Part shown: positions 8,066-15,407 of the stretch, in pieces | Numbering within the stretch: the stretch's first letter is position 1 | Layout: each line of letters begins with the position of its first letter | NCBI GenBank assembly: GCA_018063505.1 | Contig: JAGPBF010000013.1 | Coordinates: 1 to 37,617, forward strand | Direction of reading: 5' to 3' | Length of the DNA: 37,617 bases | Source of the DNA: Rhodoferax sp. | GTDB lineage: Bacteria > Pseudomonadota > Gammaproteobacteria > Burkholderiales > Burkholderiaceae_C | The notes under the pieces: generated by a model | Seen by the model: only the letters and a program-made list of their open reading frames with translations | Told to the model about the DNA's origin: nothing | The model's database searches: none | Made by a program: the position numbers and the translations under genes

Positions 8066-8671
8066 ATGGACTACCTGATATTTTTCGCTGCCATGGTCGT
8101 GGGCCTGAGTGTCGTGCGCCTTACCTACGAACGCAGGCGTATTGCCTTGCTGGCCGGGTACCTGGGCCGGTTCCAGATCGAGAAACTGATGGCCACACTG
8201 TCGGACGGATATATGCGGGCGCTGGGTGAGAGCGACCCGCAGCGCCAGCAGCAGGTCTGGGATTTTCTGCACCCGTCCGAACAGGCGCTCTGCAAGCAGT
8301 TCGATCAGTTCGCTGGCGCCATTGCCAAGGCGAACGAGGCCGACACACGCGTCAGCACCTTGCCAGTGACGCTGCCGTGGGCCGACCGCCTGCTTCCCAA
8401 GGCCAGTTTCGACCTGCGCAAGGCGCTGGCCATCCACGCCCGGGGAATCCGCGCGGCGGTGGCGGAGCATGCACATGAGTCGTCCAGGGACAGGGCTTAT
8501 CGGCTCAGTGGCGAGATGTTTCTGATGCAGCACACCTGCCACTGGTATTGCAAGTCCAAGTCCGTCGCCTCGGCGCGCATGTGGGTACGCCACAAGACGC
8601 GGTACGCGCAACTGCTCCAGGCGGTGGGCACGCAGACGGCCAGGGACTATCGCGCCTTGGTGGAGGTGTGA
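8066..8671 (+). CDS. Hypothetical protein with one N-terminal membrane helix
   Basis: Not recognised. The 201-residue product starts with a hydrophobic helix (residues 3-18, YLIFFAAMVVGLSVVR), followed by a basic patch (YERRRIALLAGYLGR) that suggests N-out topology with the bulk of the protein in the cytoplasm. The remainder is charged and probably mostly helical, with several Trp, His and Cys residues in the C-terminal third (MQHTCHWYCKSKS). It lies 63 bp after the mutarotase gene on the same strand and may be transcribed with it. No clear Shine-Dalgarno precedes ATG 8066. Codon use matches the neighbours and the frame has no rival of similar quality, so I consider it a real gene. Confidence 0.65.
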   Translation: MDYLIFFAAMVVGLSVVRLTYERRRIALLAGYLGRFQIEKLMATLSDGYMRALGESDPQRQQQVWDFLHPSEQALCKQFDQFAGAIAKANEADTRVSTLPVTLPWADRLLPKASFDLRKALAIHARGIRAAVAEHAHESSRDRAYRLSGEMFLMQHTCHWYCKSKSVASARMWVRHKTRYAQLLQAVGTQTARDYRALVEV

Positions 8672-8705
8672 TGCCCGGCTGCTGTTGCGGCACGCGCCAG
8701 CAAGG

Positions 8706-9143
8706 TCAGAACAGGCCTGGCACCAGGCGCTTGGTGCGGGTGCGGTAGGCGGTGTAGTCCGGATGGTGTTCGGCCATCGAGCGTTCTTCCAGTCGCGCCT
8801 TGACCAACAGCACCAGCAGCAATGCCGTCCATGCCAGCCAGGCAGGTGCCGGCGGCGCCGTCAGCGCCAACGCGGCGGCACCAAGCAACACCGCGCTGTA
8901 CATCGGATGGCGGATGTGGCGGTACGGGCCACTGGTGATCAGCCTGCCGCCGGCGCGCGGTATCGGGCGGATGTTGAAATTGCCAGGCCGGTTGTGCCAG
9001 AACGTCCATGCCACCAGTGCGAGGGCGGCCAGGGCCAGCACGATCGCCGCTGCGGATACCGATCCCTGTGCCATGCGTGCTGCCGCCAGCCCTGCCAGCA
9101 ACAACAGCAGCCCGAACTGCAAAGCCACGAGTACGGCACCCAT
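8706..9143 (-). CDS. Isoprenylcysteine carboxyl methyltransferase-like membrane protein
   Basis: Member of the small integral-membrane methyltransferase family (ICMT/PEMT fold). Bacterial substrates are mostly unknown. The 145-residue protein has about four hydrophobic segments. The signature GPYRHIRHPMYSAVLLG in the centre and the C-terminal EERSMAEHHPDYTAYRTRTK form the S-adenosylmethionine and lipid binding region. I place the start at ATG 9143, which has an AGGTGG ribosome site 8 nt upstream (9152-9157). The GTG at 9155 gives four more residues but overlaps that site. The gene is convergent with the hypothetical gene at 8066-8671 and divergent from the LexA-boxed operon. Confidence 0.75.
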   Translation of the reverse strand: MGAVLVALQFGLLLLLAGLAAARMAQGSVSAAAIVLALAALALVAWTFWHNRPGNFNIRPIPRAGGRLITSGPYRHIRHPMYSAVLLGAAALALTAPPAPAWLAWTALLLVLLVKARLEERSMAEHHPDYTAYRTRTKRLVPGLF

Positions 9144-9254
9144 TGCTGATTCCACCTACTTGTTGACCAGAGGCCATGTTCGCAGCTTTTTCCACCTGCC
9201 GGCAAAGGCCTGTGTGCACGCCAGCACCACCGCCCGACGGATGCGGGTAATATG

Positions 9255-9270
9255 CTGTATGAATCTACAG
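9255..9270 (+). promoter_or_regulatory. LexA (SOS) box
   Basis: The sequence CTGTATGAATCTACAG fits CTGT-N8-ACAG exactly, the binding site of E. coli-type LexA used in beta- and gammaproteobacteria. A possible -10 element TAATAT lies just upstream at 9248-9253, so the box would cover the transcription start, a common SOS layout. I see no good -35. The box sits 72 bp before the preferred start of the nuclease-like gene at 9327. The ATG at 9252 would put the box inside the coding region and is unlikely to be used. The divergent methyltransferase-like gene starts 112 bp away and could also be affected. Confidence 0.8.
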
Positions 9271-9326
9271 TTTCCAGCACCCGCGACGCTGCAACCGAGT
9301 TTCCATCCCTAGGTGCCCCTGCTGCC

Positions 9327-10271
9327 ATGCGCGAGAACGCCACGTCAACCATCAGCGCCACCATGCCGTCGGATGCCCAGGCACCGGTGCTGACACGCGC
9401 GCACGCCCGGCGCCTGCGCGAGATCTACCGCTCGGCCGGCTGGCCGAGCCAGGATGGACTGGAAATCGAGCTGCTGGCCGCCGGCCTGCTGGAGCGGCTG
9501 CGCCCGTCCGGTGGTATCGAAAGCTTGCGTGTCACGGACGCCGGCATCACCTACCTGGCCCAGACACTGCAACGCAACCGGCAGGCTTTGTCGGTGCATG
9601 ACGCATTGGTGGCGCAGGTCGCGCGCAGCCTGTTGGTGGCCGGTCGCGTGGTGTGGACCGGCCTGGCGGTACGGGCGCGCCTGCCCGAACCCGGTGATGC
9701 TGCGCCTGCGCCGCTGCTGGATGCCGCTGGCGTCGGGTCCGGGCCGGTGGTTGCGCACGGCGCGCCGGACCCGACGGCGCAGACGCCAGAGGCCTTTGAC
9801 CTGACACCGGGTCACAGCGGACGCAACAAGGCGCGCTGGAAAGTCTGCAAGCCCGATGTGTTTTCGATTCGCAACACCACGGTGGCGGCCTATCTGCAGC
9901 CGGTGGTGCATGAGATCAAGGTCAGCCGGGCCGATCTGCTGGGCGATCTCCGACTGCGCGACAAACGCGACAGCTACCTCGACATCGGCGGCCAGTGCTG
10001 GTATGTGCTCGGCTGCGATGCCCGTGGACGCCCGATTGCGCAGGCCGACGAAGTTCCGCCGGCCTGCGGCGTCATCTTCGCCATGCCCGACGGACAACTG
10101 GACGTGGCGCGCCATGCGCCAAGCCGTGCCATCGCCGACCTGCCGTTTGCGTTGTGGATGGCGCTGTCCAGGGCCACACCTTTGAGCATGGCCGGTGTGA
10201 CCGACGAGGACGGCGGCCCCGGTCAGGCCATGCTGCAGCCGCAAACTGCGCCCGCTGCCGATCTGCCGTGA
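9327..10271 (+). CDS. Winged-helix plus PD-(D/E)XK-like nuclease protein (MmcB-like), SOS-associated
   Basis: Probable DNA-repair factor. The 314-residue product has two parts. An N-terminal region resembles a winged helix (TRAHARRLREIY, then GLEIELLAAGLLERL and a wing ending in LRVTDAGITYL). A C-terminal region fits a restriction-type nuclease core: KPDVFSI supplies the acidic residue and VHEIKVSRADLLGDLR supplies the E-x-K, followed by KRDSYLDIGGQCWYVLG. The order resembles MmcB/DUF1052 proteins, but that is judged by eye. I prefer ATG 9327. ATG 9363 is an alternative, and the frame back to 9252 contains the LexA box. The stop overlaps the helicase start by 4 bp (GTGA), so the two are coupled. 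Confidence 0.65.
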   Translation: MRENATSTISATMPSDAQAPVLTRAHARRLREIYRSAGWPSQDGLEIELLAAGLLERLRPSGGIESLRVTDAGITYLAQTLQRNRQALSVHDALVAQVARSLLVAGRVVWTGLAVRARLPEPGDAAPAPLLDAAGVGSGPVVAHGAPDPTAQTPEAFDLTPGHSGRNKARWKVCKPDVFSIRNTTVAAYLQPVVHEIKVSRADLLGDLRLRDKRDSYLDIGGQCWYVLGCDARGRPIAQADEVPPACGVIFAMPDGQLDVARHAPSRAIADLPFALWMALSRATPLSMAGVTDEDGGPGQAMLQPQTAPAADLP

Positions 10272-12766
10272 GCGCTCCGGGCTCTGTGGGCGCAGACGTG
10301 TTGCCCGATCACGGCGGCGATGCGCAGTTGCAGCATGCGGCGCCAGCAACGCAAGCGCCTGTCGACGGCGATACGTCCGCTGCGGCAAACCCTGGATCTG
10401 AGGCGGCTTTTTACACGGTATCGGTGCGCAACCTATGTGCATTTTCCGCGAAATGCGGCGATCTCGATCTGCGTTTCACACCATCACCCACAGCGCAGCA
10501 AGGGCGCCTGGGGCACCAGCGCGTGGCGCAGCGGCGTGGACCCGGGTACGAGACCGAAGTCAGCCTGGAGGGTGTGGTACACGGTCTGCGCATACGCGGC
10601 CGGGCTGACGGCTTCGACCCCGACAGCCACACGCTGGACGAGGTCAAGACCTTTCGCGGTGCGGTCGAGGCCATCGCCCCGCAGCACCAGCTGCTGCACT
10701 GGGCGCAGGCCAAGGTCTATGGCGCGCTGATCTGTGCCAGCCGCGGCCTCCCCGCACTGACCCTGCGCCTGGTGTATTTCGACGTCGTGGCCCAGTCCGA
10801 ACATCCCTTGACGCAGCGCTGCCGTGCCGACGAATTGCAGCAGTTCCTCGATGACCTGTGCCAGCGTTTCGTGCATTGGGCGCGCCAGGAGCAGGCCCAT
10901 CGCAGCGCCCGTGATGCTGCGCTGGCGCAATTGGTTTTTCCGCAGTTGCCCTTCCGGCCGGGTCAGCGCGACCTGGCGGGCGCCGTCTACCGGGCCTGTC
11001 TGCAGTCGCGTCCGTTGCTGGCGCAGGCGCCCACCGGCATTGGCAAGACCATCGGTACCTTGTATCCGGCACTGCGCGCGATGCCGGTGCGCGGTACCGA
11101 CAAGCTGTTTTTCCTGACCGCCAAGACGCCGGGACGGCAGGTGGCACTCGACGCCTTGCGGCCCTTGCGCGCGGCTTGCGGCCCGGCGTCGCAGGGGTCG
11201 GCATTGCGGGTGCTGGAACTGGTGGCCAAGGACAAGTCGTGCGAGCACCCGGACAAATCCTGCCACCCGGATTCCTGTCCGCTGGCGCGGGGCTTTTACG
11301 ACCGCCTCGCGGTCGCGCGCCAGAATGCGGCGCGCCGCGGCTGGCTCGACCAGCATGCCTTGCGCACACTGGCGCTGGCGCAGGGGATCTGCCCGTATTA
11401 CCTCGGCCATGAAATGCTGCGCTGGAGCGATGTGGTGGTGGCCGACTACAACTACTATTTCGACCGCAGTGCAATGTTGCATGCGATGACGGTCGAAAAC
11501 CAGTGGCGCGTCACCGTGCTGGTCGACGAGGCCCACAACCTGGTGCCGCGCGCGCGCAGCATGTACAGCGCCGAACTGAGCCACGCCGAGACGCTGGCCG
11601 CACGTGCCCATGTGAGCGGCGCGCTGCGGGCGCGGGTGGACGGTCTGCTCGACCAATGGCAGCTGCTGCACGATGGCCAGCTGCGCGAGGCGCCACAGCA
11701 GACCTGGGCCGCGCTCGATGCCGTGCCGCCAGCCTGGTTTCGCGCCTTGCAGACGCTGTGCAGCGCACTGGGCGAACATCTCAATGACCGTGCGGGCGAG
11801 GCCGACACGCCGGTGCTGGCGTTCTACTTTCGCGCGCTGGCCTTTGCCTCGCTGGCCGACATGTTCGCGGCGCATTCGCTGTGCGAGTTCGACCGCAGTG
11901 AAGATCCGGTGGCGTTGGCTTCGGATGCGGCCGCCGCGACCGCGTCGCAGAGCCGCCTCGATGCCGGCGGGTTCGATTTCCCGCCCGGGGCTGCCGGTCG
12001 TCTGAACCTGCGCAACATCGTGCCAGGTCCCTTTCTGTCGCCGCGTCTGCAATCGGCCGACACGGTGGTGCTTTTCTCGGCCACGCTGAACCCGCAGCAC
12101 TACTACCGCGCCTTGCTGGGATTGCCCGACGACACCGCCTGGATCGACGTGCCCAGCCCATTTGCCGCCAGCCAGCTACGGGTGCGTGTCGTGCCGGTAT
12201 CGACGCGCCAGGCGGATCGGGTGGCCTCGCTCGACACGCTGGTGGCGGCGATGGCGCGGCAGTTCACCCGGCAACCCGGCAATTACCTGGCCTATTTCAG
12301 CAGCTTCGACTACATGGAGCAGGCCTGCGAACGCATCGGCCAGTCCCATGCGCAGATTCCGGTCTGGACCCAGGCGCGCCAGATGGACGAGTCGGCGCGG
12401 CGGGCGTTTCTGCAGCGCTTCGACGCGGCGGGCCAGGGCATCGCATTTGCCGTGCTCGGAGGTGTTTTTGGCGAAGGTGTCGACCTTCCCGGGAATCGGC
12501 TGATTGGTGCATTCGTGGCCACGCTGGGCCTGCCGCAGTTTGACGCAGTCAACGAGGTGATCCGCGAACGCATGCAGACCATGTTCGGCCAGGGCTACGA
12601 CTACACCTATGTCTACCCGGGTTTGCAGAAAGTGGTGCAGGCGGCCGGTCGGGTGATTCGCACCGAAAGCGATACCGGCTGCGTGTTGCTGCTCGACGAG
12701 CGTTACCTGCAGCCGCGTTACCGTGCCTTGTTGCCTGCGTGGTGGGATCTGGCGCGGCGCGCATGA
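10268..12766 (+). CDS. RecB/Cas4-like nuclease fused to an Fe-S DinG/XPD-family DNA helicase
   Basis: Predicted ATP-dependent helicase with its own nuclease domain. From GTG 10268 it is 832 residues. The N-terminal third carries RecB/Cas4-type motifs: GH at 82-83, GRAD (Asp114), DEVKT (Glu125, Lys127) and QAKVY (Gln147, Tyr151). The helicase has Walker A APTGIGKT (254-261), four cysteines placed as in XPD and DinG iron-sulfur domains (325, 332, 337, 375), DEAH in VLVDEAHNL (residues 420-423), and C-terminal motifs VLFSATLNP and QAAGRVIRTESD. GTG is favoured because it gives the GTGA overlap with the upstream gene. The frame back to 9995 is a shadow of that gene. It ends 17 bp from the convergent dgoA. 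Related single-protein fusions are known, but the pairing with the upstream protein is less familiar. Confidence 0.88.
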   Translation: MSAPGSVGADVLPDHGGDAQLQHAAPATQAPVDGDTSAAANPGSEAAFYTVSVRNLCAFSAKCGDLDLRFTPSPTAQQGRLGHQRVAQRRGPGYETEVSLEGVVHGLRIRGRADGFDPDSHTLDEVKTFRGAVEAIAPQHQLLHWAQAKVYGALICASRGLPALTLRLVYFDVVAQSEHPLTQRCRADELQQFLDDLCQRFVHWARQEQAHRSARDAALAQLVFPQLPFRPGQRDLAGAVYRACLQSRPLLAQAPTGIGKTIGTLYPALRAMPVRGTDKLFFLTAKTPGRQVALDALRPLRAACGPASQGSALRVLELVAKDKSCEHPDKSCHPDSCPLARGFYDRLAVARQNAARRGWLDQHALRTLALAQGICPYYLGHEMLRWSDVVVADYNYYFDRSAMLHAMTVENQWRVTVLVDEAHNLVPRARSMYSAELSHAETLAARAHVSGALRARVDGLLDQWQLLHDGQLREAPQQTWAALDAVPPAWFRALQTLCSALGEHLNDRAGEADTPVLAFYFRALAFASLADMFAAHSLCEFDRSEDPVALASDAAAATASQSRLDAGGFDFPPGAAGRLNLRNIVPGPFLSPRLQSADTVVLFSATLNPQHYYRALLGLPDDTAWIDVPSPFAASQLRVRVVPVSTRQADRVASLDTLVAAMARQFTRQPGNYLAYFSSFDYMEQACERIGQSHAQIPVWTQARQMDESARRAFLQRFDAAGQGIAFAVLGGVFGEGVDLPGNRLIGAFVATLGLPQFDAVNEVIRERMQTMFGQGYDYTYVYPGLQKVVQAAGRVIRTESDTGCVLLLDERYLQPRYRALLPAWWDLARRA

Positions 12767-12783
12767 GCCGGTCCGCGCAAAGC

Positions 12784-13422
12784 TCAGGCGAGCAGCGCGC
12801 CGCGCATGGCCGCCACGAACGCCGCCGCGTCCTGGCGCACCCGCTCTGCGCTCTTGCCCGGCTTGTACAGCGCCGAACCCAGGCCAAAGCCTTGGGCGCC
12901 AGCGGCCAGCCAGGGGCCCATGTTCTGCGCTGTGATGCCACCTACCGGCACCATCAGCGTGCCGGCCGGCAACACCGCCAGCATCGCCTTGAGCACGACC
13001 GGGGTTGCCGCTTCGGCCGGGAACAGCTTGAGTCCGTGTGCGCCCGCATGCAGGGCGGCAAAGGCCTCGGTCGGTGTGGCAATTCCGGGCAGGCAGACCA
13101 TGCCCAGGTTGACGGCTTCGGTCACCACACTGGCATCGAAGTTGGGCGAGACGATCAACTGCCCGCCAGCGGCATGCACCTCGCGAACTTGCGCCGCCGT
13201 CAGCACGGTGCCGGCGCCGACCAGTGCCTGTGGATGGGCATTTGCCAGCAGCGCAATACTGTCCAGTGGCTGGGGCGAGTTGAGGGGGACTTCGATCAGG
13301 CCGAAACCCGATCCGGTCAGTGCCTGGCCAATCGACGGCGCCTCGCCGGGTGTCAGGCCGCGCAGAATCGCGACCAGTGGCATGGTCTGGAAATGGGTGG
13401 CAAATTTCTGCAGGGGTTTCAT
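12784..13422 (-). CDS. dgoA: 2-dehydro-3-deoxy-6-phosphogalactonate aldolase
   Basis: Cleaves 2-keto-3-deoxy-6-phosphogalactonate into pyruvate and glyceraldehyde-3-phosphate. The 212-residue class I aldolase of the KDPG/KHG family has VAILRGLTP (Arg21), IEVPLNSP (Glu44, the general acid/base) and GLKLFPAE (Lys132, the Schiff-base lysine). The VPLNSP variant is typical of the KDPGal branch, and the adjacent KDGal kinase supports that reading. It may also accept KDPG, which would matter because a KDG kinase lies in the same operon. ATG 13422 overlaps the dgoK stop by 4 bp. It is the last gene of the minus-strand operon 17144-12784. Confidence 0.88.
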   Translation of the reverse strand: MKPLQKFATHFQTMPLVAILRGLTPGEAPSIGQALTGSGFGLIEVPLNSPQPLDSIALLANAHPQALVGAGTVLTAAQVREVHAAGGQLIVSPNFDASVVTEAVNLGMVCLPGIATPTEAFAALHAGAHGLKLFPAEAATPVVLKAMLAVLPAGTLMVPVGGITAQNMGPWLAAGAQGFGLGSALYKPGKSAERVRQDAAAFVAAMRGALLA

Positions 13423-14381
13423 CGGGATGTCCGTTCGTCTGGCAGGTGAGAGCCCAGCGCATGCAGGCCGGCCCAGGTGGCTTCGGCGCCCATGCGATGG
13501 GCTGCGATGTCGAGGGACGCCAATGCCAGTGCATACCGCCGGGTCAGGTTCTCCGAGCCGATCAGCACCACGTGACGGGTATCGCTCAAGGGGTTGTGGT
13601 GCAGTTCGTCGCCGATCACCAGGCCCGACAGGTAACTGGCCAGCGCGCCCGCGTCCATGCGGACCATCAGCGCCAGCGTACGCGTGCCGAAGGCGTTGTG
13701 CAACAGACCCCCGCCCTGGCGGGCGCGCGCCACGCCGAGCGTGAACGCCGGCGCGTCAAAGGCGGCCTTGGTGTCGATCGTGCGGGCCAGCAGCGAGTGC
13801 TGGCTGAGCAGTGCATAGAATTCCCCGGTCATGAACGAGCGAAATTCGGTGACGCGCCCGTTGCGCACCCAGGCCCATTTGCTGTGGGTGCCCGGCAGGA
13901 TGAACAGACCCTCGTCGATGCCGCCCAGGTGCATGGCGCCGAAGATCTGCACTTCTTCGCCGCGCATGACGTCGGGAATGGTGGGCAGCTGCGGCAGGCC
14001 ACAGGCCAGCTCGCAGTTCAGGCCTGGCACGATGGCGGTGGGCAGGCGCAAGGCCGGGTCGGTGATCCAGCGCAATTGCGCGGCCACGTCGGCAAAACCG
14101 GCCGGGCAGGCGCAGTAGGGCGCCTCGACCCAGCCCTGCTTGCTGCCAGCCATACCCGAGATCAGGCATGCGCGGGCACTGCCCAGGGCCCAGTCGCCGA
14201 AACAGTCGTCGAATGCGGCGGCGAATCCGCCGGCAGGCACGTTCAGGATGCCTTTGCCAAAGGAACGCTCTTCCAGCACGCGGCCACTGGCGTCCAGGCG
14301 TGCGCCGCGCAGGGCGGTCGTGCCCCAGTCCAGCGCCAGCAAGGCGGTGGTGGCGTCGCTGTCTGCCGTGCGGGTAGTCAC
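13419..14381 (-). CDS. dgoK: 2-dehydro-3-deoxygalactonokinase
   Basis: Phosphorylates 2-keto-3-deoxygalactonate at O6 with ATP, feeding the overlapping aldolase gene. The 320-residue ASKHA-fold kinase shows LLALDWGTTALRGARLD near the N-terminus (phosphate-1 loop), ISGMAGSKQGW, VMRGEEVQIFGA and ILPGTHSKWAWV, which are the conserved blocks of the DgoK family. The start is GTG 14381, overlapping the kdgK stop by 4 bp (GTGA). Length and motif order are normal. Having this and a KDG kinase side by side suggests that both C4 epimers of the 2-keto-3-deoxy sugar acid are handled. Confidence 0.9.
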   Translation of the reverse strand: MTTRTADSDATTALLALDWGTTALRGARLDASGRVLEERSFGKGILNVPAGGFAAAFDDCFGDWALGSARACLISGMAGSKQGWVEAPYCACPAGFADVAAQLRWITDPALRLPTAIVPGLNCELACGLPQLPTIPDVMRGEEVQIFGAMHLGGIDEGLFILPGTHSKWAWVRNGRVTEFRSFMTGEFYALLSQHSLLARTIDTKAAFDAPAFTLGVARARQGGGLLHNAFGTRTLALMVRMDAGALASYLSGLVIGDELHHNPLSDTRHVVLIGSENLTRRYALALASLDIAAHRMGAEATWAGLHALGSHLPDERTSR

Positions 14382-15307
14382 AGGACGGCGAAGACGGAAC
14401 TGCTGCGCGGCATCGGATTGACCGCGCCGAAACCTTGCACCGACAAGGCCGCTGCAGCATTGGCGTATGCGGCGGCGTGAAACACGTCGTCACCCTTGGC
14501 CATGCGCGCCAGCAGATTGCCGCAGAAGCAGTCGCCGGCGCCGGTGGCGTCACGGACCGTGACATGGCGCGCCGCGATGGTTTCGCGTTTGCGACCATCA
14601 CTGATACGGGCACCTTCGGCGCCGAGCTTGAGCACGACCGTGGCAGCACCGTTGTCGTGGCCCCAGTCGATGACCTGGTCGGGTTCGGTCAGGCCGGTCA
14701 GCGTCGTCATGTCTTCCAGGCTGGGCAGGAACAGGTCGCACATGCTCACGGCCTGGATGGTGCAGGCCCTGGCGCGGGCCAGTGGCCACAGTTTGAGGCG
14801 CAGATTGGAATCGAATGACACCAGCGTACCGGCTTCCCGGGCGGTCTCCATGGCTTCGAACGCGGTGTCGCAGGCGCCGGCTGAAATCGCCAGCGAGATG
14901 GCCGACAGGTGCAGAAACCGCGATTCGCGGATCAGGCCGGTCGGCGTGCCGGCCAGCCATTGGGGCGTCATGCGGCTGGCGGCCGAATCGGCCCTCAGAT
15001 AGCTGAATTCATGGCCCTGGCTGCCGTGGGTCACGAAGTAGATGCCGGTGTGGCTGGCGCTGGCCGTGCTCACGCCGCTGGTGTTGACACCTTCCTGAGC
15101 CCACAACTGCAGCAACAGGCGACCGAAATTGTCGGCGCCGATGCGCGTCAGGTAGGCGGTGCGTGCGCCGGCCCGCGCGGCAGCGATGCTCGCGTTGCTG
15201 GTGTCGCCACCAAAACCCTGCAGATACTGCGCCTGGCCCGGTGTGGTCTGGTTGAACTCGACCATGGCCTCCCCCAGCGCCACCACGTCATATATTCGCG
15301 TTTGCAT
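14378..15307 (-). CDS. kdgK: 2-dehydro-3-deoxygluconokinase (PfkB family)
   Basis: Phosphorylates 2-keto-3-deoxygluconate to KDPG. The 309-residue PfkB-family kinase has LGEAMVEFNQ (11-20), GFGGDTSNASIAAARAG (31-47, the substrate glycine motif), Arg106 in FSYLRADSAA, FDSNLRLKLW (165-174) and the signature DATGAGD (253-259, with Asp259 as catalytic base). ATG 15307 has a GAGGGG ribosome site seven bases upstream, which decides against the longer frame to 15499. It is separated from the dehydratase by 100 bp containing two hairpins. The PfkB family is certain. KDG is inferred from the family-typical N-terminus and the context. Confidence 0.87.
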   Translation of the reverse strand: MQTRIYDVVALGEAMVEFNQTTPGQAQYLQGFGGDTSNASIAAARAGARTAYLTRIGADNFGRLLLQLWAQEGVNTSGVSTASASHTGIYFVTHGSQGHEFSYLRADSAASRMTPQWLAGTPTGLIRESRFLHLSAISLAISAGACDTAFEAMETAREAGTLVSFDSNLRLKLWPLARARACTIQAVSMCDLFLPSLEDMTTLTGLTEPDQVIDWGHDNGAATVVLKLGAEGARISDGRKRETIAARHVTVRDATGAGDCFCGNLLARMAKGDDVFHAAAYANAAAALSVQGFGAVNPMPRSSSVFAVL

Positions 15308-15407
15308 GCGCTTGCCCCTCACTGGTTGGCACACGGCAGGGCCGGAGGTCTTGGCGACCTCTGGCGCCACGCACCGGGTTGCGCCCCGCGCAAGCGGGAC
15401 TTGATTT
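15308..15407 (-). other. Two stem-loops between the dehydratase gene and kdgK
   Basis: The 100-bp gap holds two potential hairpins in the minus-strand transcript. The first, 15385-15398, has CCCGC/GCGGG arms around a 4-nt loop and sits 9 nt after the dehydratase stop. A G-U and a G-C pair extend it to 7 bp (15383-15400). The second, 15341-15365, has 10-nt arms GCCGGAGGTC and GACCTCTGGC with one mismatch and a 5-nt loop. Neither is followed by a T-run, so they are not classical terminators. They may stabilise the upstream message or lower downstream expression. Confidence 0.45.
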
